This document shows positions 49,289 to 58,639 of a stretch of DNA of 64,000 nt, one piece after another (positions within the stretch are counted from its first letter, which is position 1; each line of letters begins with the position of its first letter). The stretch covers positions 248,001-312,000 of the forward strand of contig CAWEZO010000002.1 in assembly GCA_963813635.1 (NCBI GenBank), in the 5' to 3' direction. The stretch is from JBBRZM01 sp963813635. Its GTDB lineage: Bacteria > Actinomycetota > Acidimicrobiia > IMCC26256 > JBBRZM01. Both the position numbers and the translations under genes were made by a program. Below the pieces are notes generated by a model. That model ran no database searches and was not told the origin of the DNA. It worked only from the letters and a program-made list of their open reading frames with translations.

Positions 49289-49964
49289 TCACTCAGGTGG
49301 CGTCTTGTCCAGCCGTTCGTACGCCTCGTGTGGCAGGGCGCGGACGTCCTTGTAGACGTGGTGGACGCACGGCTCGCCGGCACGTTCGGGCGGGTACTCG
49401 ATGCTCGTCGGTGCGCTCCCCCACTCGACCGGCTGGATCTCGTTGTTGACCGAGCAGTGCGCGCAGTACACGGGAAGCTCGTCGCGCATGAACGTGCGGC
49501 CGGCGCGGCTCGCGCAGCGTCAGGTACGCGTGATCACCCTCGTACCGGCCGTCGTCGATGAGCCGGCCGCCGCTGCCGCACCGGAACGAGAGCATGATCT
49601 TCTCGTCGTCCTCGTCGACCTCGACCGTCGCCCATGTTGCGCGAGCATCGCGCGGGCGATGACCTTGGCCCGCGCCGCGCCGGCAGCGACGCCCACTCGG
49701 TCCCGGTGTCGCGACGCGGCCGCACGAACTCGTCGCCGGTCTTGCGCAACGCGCGCTCGACCGCCTCCTCGCCGAGCTCCTCGGCGATGAACGTGAGCAG
49801 CGATCGTGATCCAGTTGATCGAGTAGTCCTGCAGGCCCGCCACTGCGTCGACCGCACGGTCGAGCGAGCGATGGCCGCGTCCTCGGGTTCGCCGCGGCGA
49901 TCAGCGCGATCTTCGCCTGCTCCCACAGCGGCGTCGTCCATCCGCGATCTCGCATCGTCGGCAC
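49289..49964 (-). CDS. Hypothetical protein with CAHCSVNNE motif (frameshifted)
   Basis: Not a family I can name. Rebuilt across about four breaks it is roughly 225 residues: TTPLWEQAKIALIAAANP, a helical part (LLTFIAEELGEEAVERALRK, TGDEFVRPRRDTGTEWASLP), a strand region (DEKIMLSFRCGSGGRLIDDG) and an intact C-terminus MRDELPVYCAHCSVNNEIQP, then EPCVHHVYKDVRALPHEAYE. The Cys/His spacing (CAHC followed by C-HH) suggests a metal or cofactor site. The N-terminus is next to the end of the acyl-CoA dehydrogenase gene on the same strand, so both may be one transcript, with a possible redox or regulatory link to acyl-CoA metabolism. Confidence 0.6.
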
Positions 49965-49996
49965 GCGGTCCGCATGCTCCGGGTCCTCGTGTCATG

Positions 49997-51216
49997 CGCT
50001 ACGCTCCGGGGCAGGCCGAGCACACGCTCCGCGATGATGTTGCGCTGGATCTCGCTGGTGCCGCCCGGGATCGTGCCGCCGAACGACCGCAGGTACTGGA
50101 TCGCCCACGATCCCTCGCGCCACATCGTGCGGACCGAGCATGTCGTGGTCGACCGCGGCCGCGCCGAGCGCCTCGGTGCCCAGCCGAGGCAGCACCGCTG
50201 CACGCCTCGCTCCCGAACAGCTTGAGCAGCGAGTGCTCCGGACGACGACTTGCCTTGGCCATGAACTTCGAGAAGCCGCGGTAGCCCATGCAGCATGAGC
50301 GCCTGCGCGTCGATCGCGAGCCGGCGACCTCGTCGCGGTAGCCGTCGTCGTCGCGCGAGGTGCGTGCCGCGGCCGCCGGGGCCGTCTCGTCGCCGAGCTC
50401 GACGAGCGCGCGCGACCGCGCGGTGCGAGGCTGTACGCGTAGTCGATCCACAGCATCGCCCGTTCGTGCGCGAGCGAGCCCTGCGTGATCGGCCAGCCGC
50501 GCGTTGAGCTCACCGAGCAGGTTCTCGCGCGGCACCTCCGCGTCGGTGAAGAACACCTCGTTGAAGTCGGGAAGTCGGGCTCGGTGAGCTCCGGGAACGG
50601 GCGCGCCTCGACGCCCGGGGTCTGCATGTCGACGATGAGCACGCTGATGCCCCTTGTGCTTCGGCACGATCGGGGTCGGTGCGCACGAAGCAGAGGCACC
50701 AGTCGGCGTGGTGCGCGCCGGACGTCCACACCTTCTGGCCGTTGACCACGAAGTGGTCGCCGTCGAGCACGGCGCGCGTGCGCGAGGCTCGCGAGGTCGC
50801 TGCCCGCGGCGGGCTCGCTCATCCCGAGGCACCAGGCGATCTCGGCGCGCAGCGTCGGGAGCAGGAACCGCTCGCGCTGCTCGGCGTGCCGTAGTCGCGG
50901 ATCGACGGGGCGATGATCCCGAGGCCCTGCGGGTTGGCAGGCTGCGCGGGATCTCCCGCTTCGAGAGCTCCTCGAAGTAGATCATCTGCTGCACGGGGTC
51001 GCGTTGCGGCCGCCGAGCTCGGGCGGCCAGCCGGGCACGAGCCATCCGGCGTCGAAGAGGCGTGCGCTGCCACGCGCGGGCCCAGTCGGCGGAAGGTCGG
51101 CGCTCGACTCGCTTCGGCTGGCGCAGCACCTCCAGCGGCGGGCAGGTTCGCCTCGAGCCAGCGCGACGCAGCTCGGCGCGGAACGCCTCTTCGGCGTCGC
51201 CGTAGCGCAGTCGCAC
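49997..51216 (-). CDS. Acyl-CoA dehydrogenase (heavily frameshifted)
   Basis: A flavin acyl-CoA dehydrogenase of about 405 residues, broken roughly every 100-150 bp. Readable in order: start RLRYGDAEEAFRAEL (GTG 51216), WLEANLP, IYFEELSKREIPR, GLGIIAPSI, MSEPAAGSDLASL (FAD/substrate segment), VVNGQKVWTSGAHHADWCLCFVRTD, FNEVFFTDAEVPRENLLGEL, and the C-terminal GGTSEIQRNIIAERVLGLPR. It belongs to the same family as the dehydrogenase at 16.3 kb. Divergent from the second dehydrogenase at 51278 with a 61-bp gap, an arrangement often seen for FadE pairs that form heterotetramers in steroid degradation. Confidence 0.8.
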
Positions 51217-51277
51217 GAAAGCGACGATACTCCGGCATACGCTCCGCGCCGACCTCGGGCGACCGAAGCGAGGGACA

Positions 51278-52433
51278 GTGGATTTCGAGTTCAGCGCAGA
51301 CCAGGAGCTGCTGCGCGCGACAGTGCGCCGGTTCCTCGCCGAGCAGGCCCCCGTCTCGCCGTACGTCCGCGGCGCAGCTCGAGATCCGCGCGGGCACCAC
51401 TGACGATGTCTGGCGCGGCCTCGCCGATCTCGGCGTCACCGGTTTGCTCGTGCCGGAGGCCGCATGGCGGCGCGGGCATGGGGATGGTCGACCATGGCCG
51501 TGGTGCTCGAGGAGCTCGGGCGGGCCGTACACCCGGGGCCGTTCCAGTCGTCGGCAGTCGGCGCGGTGAGCCTGGTGCTGTCGGCAGGCGACGAATGCGA
51601 CTTCGAGTCGGTCCTTCCCGGCCTGGCGTCGGGCGACACGATCGGCACGGTCGCGCTCTACGAGCCCGACTCCCGTTCGGAGTGGCGCTCGCCGACTACG
51701 TCTGCCCGCGCGGTCGGCGACGGTTGGGCGATGAGCGGCACGAAGGCGCACGTACCGGACGCAGTGGCAGCCGACCTGCTGCTGGTCACGGCGATGACCG
51801 ATGACGGTCTGGGCGTGTTCGCGGTGCGGCGCGATGCCGAGGGCGTGGTCGTCGAGGCGACGCCGACGGTCGACGGCACCCGCAAGCAGGCGACGGTCGT
51901 CTTGCGCGGACGCGCCGGCGTGGCGGCTCGGAGGCAGTCGCGGTCGGCAGTGGCGGTGGCGCGGGCGGCCCGGGTGCAGGCGAGGTGGCCGTCGCCGATG
52001 CCGTCGACCGGCTCGCCGTGGCGTCGGTGCTCGACGGGGTGGGCGCCGCGTCCCGCGCGCTCGAGCTCGCAGTGGAGTACGCGAAGGAGCGCCAGCAGTT
52101 CGGCCGGCCGATCGGCGCGTTCCAGGCCGTCCAGCAGATCTGCGCGGACATGTTGCGCGCGGTCGAGCTCGCGCGCGGCGTGCGTACTACGCCGCCTGGG
52201 CGTGCGACGCGGCCGATGCACGCGAACGCCACCGCGCCGCGACGATGGCACAGGCGTTCGCAGCCGACGAGCTGTACGGGGTGGGAGCGAACGCGATCCA
52301 GGTCTTCGGTGGAGTCGGCTTCACGTGGGAGCACGACATCCATCTCTTCTACAAGCGCCTCCTCACCCTGCAACACGCCGGCGGCGGCCGCATCGAGTCC
52401 CTCGAAACCCTCGCCACCCTCCTCCTCGACTGA
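51278..52433 (+). CDS. Acyl-CoA dehydrogenase, second subunit type (frameshifted)
   Basis: About 385 residues. GTG start after GCGAGGGACA: DFEFSADQELLRATVRRFLAE; then LADLGVTGLLVPEA, VVLEELGRAVHPGPFQSSAV, WAMSGTKAHVPDAVAADLLLV, and in another frame LELAVEYAKERQQFGRPIGA, FQAVQQICADMLRAVELAR and NAIQVFGGVGFTWEHDIHLFYKR. Breaks near 51365, 51470, 51940 and 52190. The active-site Glu region and the C-terminal GG(T/V)GFTWEH motif are typical of the FadE26/27/34-like class. With its divergent partner it could form a mixed dehydrogenase. Palindrome A3 begins 26 bp after its stop. Confidence 0.82.
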
Positions 52434-52459
52434 CACTGCGCGTCGCCGCGCCGATCCTT

Positions 52460-52511
52460 CGTTTACTCGAGGCATTCTCAGCAAATGACTACGAAATTCC
52501 TCGAGTAAACG
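52460..52511 (+). repeat. Palindromic repeat family A, copy A3 (52 bp)
   Basis: Perfect 13-bp inverted repeats CGTTTACTCGAGG and CCTCGAGTAAACG with the 26-nt centre CATTCTCAGCAAATGACTAC plus GAAATT. It stands between the acyl-CoA dehydrogenase stop and the DUF559 gene start (45 bp upstream of it). Its centre is closest to that of A4 read in the opposite direction. Confidence 0.93.
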
Positions 52512-52556
52512 AGTATTTGGGCCTAGGTGTCACACCCCGGCGCTTGACTGCGCCGC

Positions 52557-53483
52557 ATGGACGATGGATTCGACCGCATTATCGGCAGGCTGGCGGCGAC
52601 TCAATACGGCATTGTCACGATCCATCAGGCGATCCGCCGGGGTGGGTCGCAACCGATGATCGACCAGCGCCGCGACTCGGGCCGCTGGGAACGCCTCGCG
52701 CCGGGCGTCTATCGGATCGCCGGGGTTGCCGACTCGTGGGAGCAACAGCTGCTGACCGCGTGTCGCAGTGGCGAGGGTCGGGCATATGCGAGCCACCGCA
52801 GCGCGGCTCAATTGTGGGAGCTGCCCGTCGCCGAGCCCGTGCCGGTCGAGGTCACCGTGCGCTTCGGCCGCTGGCACCGACTGCCCGGTGTCGTGAGCCA
52901 CGAGACCACACGACCGAATCACTTGGATCGCACCGTCCGACACGGCATCTCGGTCACCACCGTCGTGCGGACGTTGATCGATCTTGCCGCGGTCACACCA
53001 GTTGCGCGGCTCGAAGCCGCGCTCGACGACGCGCTGCGCCGTGAGCTCACCGACGTCGCCTCAGTGCAAACGCGGCTCGAGGAGCTGGCGGTGCGCGGCC
53101 GGCGGGGCGTACGCAACCTCCGTGCACTCCTTGCCGAACGCGATGCGTCGACCACGGCGTCCGAAAGCGTGCTCGAGACTCGCTTCTTGCGCCTGCTTCG
53201 CGAGCGTGAGCTACCTGAGCCCGTCCCGCAATTCGTGATCCGCACTCCGGCCGGACGATTCATCGCCCGGACCGACTTCGCGTATCCGGACACCCGCCTC
53301 GTCATCGAGGTCGACAGCTACTTGCACCACGGCGGCCGTCGGAAGTTCGAAGACGACCTGCGCCGGCGTACCGAGCTCGTCGGAGCGGGATGGCAGGTCG
53401 TCCATGTGACTGCACGGCAGATCCAGCGCGGCGCGCCGGAGGTGTGCACATTGATCGCACGGACGGCGCGCCGGCCCGCCTGA
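52557..53483 (+). CDS. DUF559 (Vsr-like) nuclease with AbiEi-type N-terminus
   Basis: An intact protein of 308 residues. The first third resembles the winged-helix AbiEi-type antitoxin/regulator domain (GIVTIHQAIRRGGSQPMIDQ, RRDSGRWERLAPGVYRIAG, ASHRSAAQLWELP). The last third is DUF559, a Vsr/PD-(D/E)XK endonuclease-like fold: FIARTDFAYPDTRLVIEVDS contains the D...ExD catalytic set, followed by FEDDLRRRTELVGAGWQVVHV. Such proteins are common in actinobacteria, often in many copies, with unknown function. Here the gene is bracketed by family A palindromes in inverted orientation, 45 bp before the start and 11 bp after the stop, which suggests they belong together. It is unlike its metabolic neighbours and has no frame break. 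Confidence 0.85.
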   Translation: MDDGFDRIIGRLAATQYGIVTIHQAIRRGGSQPMIDQRRDSGRWERLAPGVYRIAGVADSWEQQLLTACRSGEGRAYASHRSAAQLWELPVAEPVPVEVTVRFGRWHRLPGVVSHETTRPNHLDRTVRHGISVTTVVRTLIDLAAVTPVARLEAALDDALRRELTDVASVQTRLEELAVRGRRGVRNLRALLAERDASTTASESVLETRFLRLLRERELPEPVPQFVIRTPAGRFIARTDFAYPDTRLVIEVDSYLHHGGRRKFEDDLRRRTELVGAGWQVVHVTARQIQRGAPEVCTLIARTARRPA

Positions 53484-53494
53484 GTTGTTTGCTT

Positions 53495-53546
53495 CGTTTA
53501 CTCGAGGATTTCCGTATGTATTTGCTGAGAATGCCTCGAGTAAACG
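53495..53546 (-). repeat. Palindromic repeat family A, copy A4 (52 bp)
   Basis: Inverted relative to A3. Perfect 13-bp ends; in reverse complement the centre begins CATTCTCAGCAAAT like A3 and continues ACATACGGAAAT. It lies 11 bp after the DUF559 stop and 15 bp from the stop of the convergent thiolase gene. Confidence 0.93.
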
Positions 53547-53561
53547 AGACCTGGAAATCGG

Positions 53562-54789
53562 TCAGCGGGAGCGGGTGAGGAGGAGCGCAGCCGGCGAGCG
53601 GGCCGCCGCCGGCGGCGGCGACGCCGACCTCGGGGTCGCCGGGCACCTGGCGTTCGCCGGCCTCGCCCCACAGCTGCACGCACGCCTCGTGGAGGAAGCC
53701 GTAGCCGTGGAGCCGGCCGGCCGAGAGCTGGCCGCCGTGGGTGTTGAGCGGGAGCACGCCGTCGCGGCGCGATGCGCTGCCCGCCCTCGACGAACGGGCC
53801 CGACTCACCGCTTGCCGCAGAAGCCCATCGCCTCGAGCCACGCCATCGTGATGAAGCAGAAGCCGTCGTACATCTCCGCGAGCTGCACGTCGGACGGCTG
53901 CAGGTCGGTGCGGGTCCACATCTGCGCGCCCGCGTCGCGGCACGCCATCGTGGTGAGGTCGTCGAACTGGTCCCAGGACGGCCGGCCGCGCAGCGCGGTG
54001 CCGACCGCCTCGACCTGGATCGGCGGCTTGCGCAGGTCGGCGGCGGTGTCGGCGCGCGACACGATCACCGCGGTCGCGCCGTCGCACGGGACGTCGCAGT
54101 CGTAGAGGCAGAACGGGCGTCGAGATCATGCGGACGCCCGAGGTAGTCGTCGAGCGACATCGGGTCGCGGTAGATCGCCTTCGGGTTCGAGCGCCGCGTT
54201 CTTGCGCGCGTTGAGCGCGATCTGCGCGAGCTGCTCGCGCGTCGTGCCGAACTCGTGGAAGTGGCGCTGCGCCATCATCGCGATCCAGATCGCGGCCGAC
54301 GGCGCCGCGAACGGCAGCGTCCACTCCATGAAGCCGCGGCGCCGGAAGCTGCCCGCCGCCTCCGCCGCCGGGCATGACGCCGGCGCGGCCCTTGTCGCCC
54401 TGCGCGCTGCCCTCGTAGACGCTGCGGAAGCACAGGACGTGGGTCGCGAGGCCGGACGCGACCGCGAGGCACGCGTTGATCGACCGAGCCGAGCTGGCCG
54501 GGCAACTCGATGCCGCCGGACCACCAGCCGAGCTCGAGCCGCAGCGCGTCCTGCACGTCGACGACGCCGGCGCCGCGAGAACCCGGGCGGCATGCCCATC
54601 GGGTCCGGGATAGGTCGCGACGCCGTCGATGTCCTCGGTGGTGAGCCCGGCGTCCTCGATCGCCGCGAGGCACGCGTCGAGCGTGAGCTCGAGCGGGTCG
54701 CGGTACAGGCGCCGGCCGATCGTCGGACTGACCGGCGCCGCTGATCACGGCGCGCCGCTCGATGATCGCGGTTCGACCTCGGTGTTCAC
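53562..54789 (-). CDS. Thiolase-family lipid-transfer protein (frameshifted)
   Basis: SCP2-thiolase/Ltp-like protein of about 408 residues. Rebuilt in order: ERRAVISGAGQSD, ELTLDACLAAIEDAGL, GWWSGGIELPGQLGS, NACLAVASGLATHVLCFRS, MEWTLPFAAPSAAIWIAMMA, HFHEFGTTREQLAQIALNA, the intact core PPIQVEAVGTALRGRPSWDQ, QLAEMYDGFCFITMAWLEAM and the glycine-rich LPLNTHGGQLSAGRLHGYGF. This class includes Ltp2-type aldolases that act with DUF35 proteins on steroid side chains as well as thiolases. At least seven breaks. It is the last gene of the MaoC/DUF35/CMD/DUF35 run and directly follows a DUF35 gene, the usual partner. Confidence 0.82.
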
Positions 54790-55228
54790 GACGCCGCTCG
54801 TGCAGCCGCCGGCTCGAACAGCGGGATCCACACGTCATCGTGCGTGTTCGAACGTCACCTCGCACCGGCATGCCGATCTCGACCGTCGTCGGGCGTCGCA
54901 GTTGACGAGGTTGGTCGTCAGCCGCAGGCCGTCCTGCTCGGGGAGCGCGACGATCGCGACGACGTACGGCAGCTCGGGACCGGGCATCCACGCGCTGGTG
55001 GTTCACCGTGTACGTGAGGAGCGTCGCCCGGCCCGACACGGCCTCGAACTCGAGCCGCTTCGAGTGGCACACCGGGCAGATCCGGCGTCGGCGGGTGGTT
55101 GTAGTAGCCGGCAGTCCTGGCACCGCAGGAACCGCAGCTCGCCGCTCGCGCCGCCGGTCCAGAACGCACCGGTTCTGGTCGGTGACCCGGGCAGGATGCG
55201 GAACGGGACGCGGCGGGGCTTCGGCCAT
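54787..55228 (-). CDS. Zn-ribbon OB-fold (DUF35) protein, second copy (frameshifted)
   Basis: About 145 residues. The N-terminus MAEAPPRPVPHPARVTDQNR is followed by a short helix and a rubredoxin-like zinc ribbon (the second half readable as ICPVCHSKRLEFEAVSGRAT) and the OB-fold (LLTYTVNHQRV, TVEIGMPV). DUF35 proteins bind acyl-CoA and pair with thiolase-like or Ltp2-like partners; the thiolase follows with its start overlapping or touching this stop. At least four breaks. Function as the acyl-CoA-binding partner is inferred from the family. Confidence 0.78.
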
Positions 55229-55248
55229 CACGCGCCGCCCATCGGTGC

Positions 55249-55595
55249 TCAGTCGGCCTCGGCGTCCGGCGCGGCGTCGAACCCCTCGCGCGCGTGCGGG
55301 CATCGCCTCGACCGCGGCGAGCATCCCGAACGCCGGCGTGCGTGAGCATGATCGAGCCGAGCACCTCGTCCCAGCTCGGCGCCGACCTCGCGCGCGAGCT
55401 GCGCGTGCCGCGCGACGCCCTGCCGGGTTGCGCAGGATGACCGTGCAGACGAGCCGGATGAGCTCGTGGGTCTTGCGGTCGGGTGCGCTCAGCGAGTCGA
55501 TCTGGCTCAGCCACGCGCTCTGCGCGTCGTGCAGCGCCGGGAACACCTCGTGGAGCGGCTCCTCGAACGGGAAGCTCCAGTCGTGCTCGGTCACG
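55249..55595 (-). CDS. Carboxymuconolactone-decarboxylase (AhpD-like) family protein
   Basis: About 115 residues. TEHDWSFPFEEPLHEVFPAL, SAPDRKTHELIRLVCTVILR and, in two later frames, ARHAQLAREVGASWDEVLGS and MLTHAGFGMLAAVEAMP follow the CMD helical pattern, but the CxxC redox pair of AhpD is replaced (VILRNPAG...), so an alkylhydroperoxidase role is unlikely. It lies between the two DUF35 genes, overlapping the first (GTGA) and 20 bp from the second. Its presence inside this operon is unusual. Two breaks. Confidence 0.72.
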
Positions 55596-56032
55596 AGCCA
55601 TCCGCCGCGACGCGTTCGCGTCTGCGTCTGCCCGCCGGCCGGAACTGGACGATCGTCACGTCGTCGCTCGTCGGGTGGAACACGACGCTCGAGCGCCATG
55701 CCGATCTCGAGGGCGTCGAACTCGCAGTCGACGACGTTCGTCATCATGCGCGGACCCTCGGCGAGGTCGACGACCGCGGCGACGTACGGGCACCCGCTCG
55801 GGGAACGGCGGCAGGTCGTTGCGGTGCACGACCGACCACGTGTAGAGCGTCGCGCCGACCGCTCGCCTCGACCCACTCGACGTCGTCGCTCCAGCACGTC
55901 GGGCAGAACGGCCGCGGGTAGAAGTGGTACTCGCCGCACGCGTTGCAGTGCTTGATGAGCAGCCTGCTCTCGCTTGGCGGCGTCCCAGAACGGCTGGGTC
56001 TCGAGGTCGGGCGTGGGCAGGTCGAACCGCAT
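55592..56032 (-). CDS. Zn-ribbon OB-fold (DUF35) protein, first copy (frameshifted)
   Basis: About 145 residues. RFDLPTPDLETQPFWDAA begins the helical hairpin; the zinc ribbon reads CNACGEYHFYPRPFCPTC, complete with four cysteines; the OB-fold follows with PYVAAVVDLAEGPRMMTNVV and FDALEIGMAL. The ATG at 56032 and a stop overlapping the CMD start by 4 bp are chosen. It is related to the second DUF35 protein of this operon and may pair with the MaoC protein upstream, as ChsH1/ChsH2 do in steroid-degrading actinobacteria; that pairing is inference. At least three breaks. Confidence 0.82.
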
Positions 56033-56057
56033 GCCGGGACGAGCCGCTCGGCCGCGA

Positions 56058-56492
56058 TTAGGCGTGGGCCGGGAGCGCGGCGTCGCGACGCCGGTGAGCT
56101 TGGCCTCGCCGTCCTGGTTCGATGACCGCGCACTCGAGATCGACTCGGTGCTCGCGTGCCCTCGTCGTACTTCTTGGCGACGGTGACGTTGGTCGTGAGC
56201 GTCTCGCCCGGCCAGGTCTGCTTGGTGAAGCGGATCTTGTAGTTGCCGCAGGTTGCCGACACCGACGTAGTCGGTGAGCGCCTTGCCGAGGATCCCCGCG
56301 GTGAACATGCCGTGGCCGAACACGCTCGGCAGCCCGGCCGCCTGCGCCTCACCTCGTCGGTGTGCATCGGGTTGAAGTCACCCGACGCGCCCGCGTACAT
56401 GCACGAGGTCGCGTGCGGGTCAGCTGTGCGAGAACTCCGGGGCGCGTGTCGCCCTCGTCGACGTCGTCGAAGAACAGCTTCTGCTCGGCCAT
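56058..56492 (-). CDS. MaoC-family (R)-hydratase (frameshifted)
   Basis: About 145 residues with the hotdog fold. The catalytic hydratase-2 motif is clear: YAGASGDFNPMHTDE (Asp and His). Before it comes EQKLFFDDVDEGDTRPGV; after it HGMFTAGILGKALTDYVG, IRFTKQTWPGETLTTNV and KKYDEG. It hydrates a trans-2-enoyl-CoA to the (R)-3-hydroxyacyl-CoA or forms a heteromer with a DUF35 protein. ATG at 56492. It is the first gene of this minus-strand operon and divergent from an acyl-CoA synthetase. Four breaks. Confidence 0.85.
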
Positions 56493-56569
56493 GACTTGTT
56501 TGTTACCGGGCGCGGCAGCCGGCGTCAACTCGCCGTTCGACGGTGCCGGCGCTCGCGGGTCTCGGGCTC

Positions 56570-56614
56570 CGGCGGTTCGACGGTTCGGCGGTTCGACGGT
56601 CCGGCGGTTCGACG
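56570..56614. repeat. 16-bp tandem repeat in divergent promoter region
   Basis: CGGCGGTTCGACGGTT occurs nearly 2.8 times in tandem with one change, and a looser copy lies about 30 bp earlier. It sits in the 147-bp gap between the MaoC and acyl-CoA synthetase starts, ending 25 bp before the synthetase start. Possible operator array or simple slippage product. Confidence 0.75.
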
Positions 56615-56639
56615 CGCCGGCGCCGCCTAGCGTGCGGCT

Positions 56640-58284
56640 GTGCCGACCGACTGGACGCTCCGCACCACCCGTCCCGAGCTCCGCGACCGGTATCGGGCCG
56701 AGCGCTTGTGGAGCGACGACACGTTGGGCGGCCTCCTCGCGACCGCCATCGCCCGCGATCCGGCCCTCGACTTCCGCATCTGGTCCGACACCCGCGCCGC
56801 GCACAGCACGATCGGCGCCGTCTACGAACGCGCTCGAGCACTCGCGGGTGGTCTCGAAGCTCGCGGCCTCGGCCCCGGCGACGTCGTCGCGTTCCAGCTC
56901 CCGAATTGGGTTGAAGCTGCGATCACGTTCTACGGCGTGAGCGCGCTCGGTGCAGTGCTCGTGCCGGTCGTGCACTTCTACGGCCCGAAGGAGCTCGGCT
57001 ACATCCTGCGCGAGTCGCGGGCCCGCGTCTTGATCACCGCGGACCGGTTCGGCCACCTCGACTATCTCGCCGGCCTGGAGCGGCTGCGGCCGTCGTTGCC
57101 CGATCTCGAGCTCGTGGTCGTCGCAACCGCGGACGCAGGCGCCTCCGTTCCCCGGCACACCGAGCACTTCGACACGGTTGCCGAGAACCCCACCTTCGAC
57201 GACGCGGTCGCGTGCGATCCCGACGCACCCGCGGTGATCGGTTACACCTCGGGCACGACCGCCAACCCCAAAGGCGTCATCCACTCGCACCGAAGCCTCG
57301 TCGCCGAGGTGCACCAGCTCTCCGGCATCCAGGCGCCGGCGGAGCGCCCGATGCTCGTCGGCGCGCCCGTCGGACACGCGATCGGGATGCAGGCGGGCCT
57401 GCTGTTGCCCGTGAACCGCGGCATCCCGATCCACCTCATCGACGCGTGGCACCCACCTGCCGTGCTCGCCGCGATGATCGATGGTGACCTCACTGCCGGG
57501 AGTGGCTCGACGTTCTTCTTGCAGAGCCTGCTCGACGATCCGAGCTTCGGACGCGAGCACCTCGCCCGGATGGGCTACGTCGGTCTCGGCGGATCAACGG
57601 TGCCCGCGAGCTTCGCCGAGCGCGCCGAAGCACTCGGCATCTCGATCGCACGCTCGTTCGGATCGACGGAGCATCCGTCCACCACGGGCAGCTCACCGGA
57701 GACGCCGCGTGCGAAGCGCAACTACACCGACGGCCGTCCGCTGGCCGGTGTCGACGTGCGAGTCGTCGACGAGGACGGCCGCGACGTCGAAGCCGGCAAT
57801 CGGGGCGAGATCTTGAGCCGTGGGCCCGAGCTGTTCGTCGGGTACACGGATCCGGCGCTCGATGACGCCGTCGACTACGACGGCTGGTACGCGAGCGGTG
57901 ACATCGGTGTGCTCGACGACGACGGCTTCTTGACCATCACCGATCGCAAGAAGGACGTCATCGTGCGCGGTGGCGAGAACGTGAGCGCACTCGAAGTCGA
58001 GGAGCTCCTCGCCCGCATGCCCGATGTCGTGGAGGCGGTCGTGGTGGCCGCGCCCGACGCTCGGCTGGGCGAGCACGGCTGCGCGTTCGTGCGCGGTCGC
58101 GAGTGCCGGACCGGCGCTTGATCTTGCGACCATGCGGGCGCATCTCGATTCCGCAGGTCTGGCGCGTCAAAAGTGGCCCGAAGAGCTACGCATCGTTGAC
58201 GCGCTGCCGCGCACACCGTCGGGCAAGGTCAAGAAGTTCGTGTTGCGCGATGCATTGCGATCGGAAACCGACGCGTCCGGTTGA
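56640..58284 (+). CDS. Acyl-CoA synthetase (AMP-forming; one frameshift)
   Basis: AMP-forming CoA ligase of about 547 residues. PELRDRYRAERLWSDDTLGG, the P-loop YTSGTTANPKGVIHSH, GLGGSTVPASFAE, ARSFGSTEHPSTTGSS, the hinge YASGDIGVLDDDGFLTITDR with KKDVIVRGGENVS, and the A10 lysine motif LPRTPSGKVKKFVLRD are all present. One break near 58095 separates the last 60 residues. It resembles cyclohexanecarboxylate/short-chain ligases and probably loads the substrate of the divergent MaoC/DUF35/thiolase operon. GTG start. Confidence 0.9.
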
Positions 58285-58639
58285 AGGCTCGGGTCGCGCG
58301 TTTCGCACGCGAACAGCTTTCGCGCAACATTTCTCACCCAATCGTCACCTTCAGGCGACACGCCCGATGTGCGCGACGTGCCGAGGAACGCGCGACACAG
58401 CGTTCACCGACAACAACTTGACGACCGCGCACGGGCGGCGTAGACAGCATGAGGCGTTGCACATCCCGCTTCTCCCACGCTCGGCAGGGAGCAACCATGC
58501 TTCACAAAAGAAGCGGTGCGTCGCGCCGCGACGTTGCCAATTTGTTTCCGCGCGCGTCGAGACATTCTGTCGGCGCATCGTTCCGGTCCATCTCGGCACG
58601 CGTTTCGATAGGCAGTTCGAGAGGCAAGGGGCGCACGAT
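58285..58639. other. Intergenic region upstream of haem peroxidase
   Basis: This 355-bp gap contains no convincing gene. It is less GC-rich than its surroundings and holds a promoter candidate at 58418-58446, leaving a long leader of nearly 200 bp before the peroxidase start. No riboswitch fold is recognised. Confidence 0.5.
58418..58446 (+). promoter_or_regulatory. Candidate sigma70-type promoter for haem peroxidase
   Basis: TTGACG at 58418-58423 and TAGACA at 58441-58446 are separated by exactly 17 bp. Their quality is good for actinobacterial DNA and the orientation fits the peroxidase gene. Not verified. Confidence 0.4.

Noticed and set aside
52460..53546. Classical insertion sequence around the DUF559 gene
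   Set aside because: The protein has no transposase motif (DDE, HUH or serine recombinase) and no flanking target duplication could be seen, so it is not called an IS.
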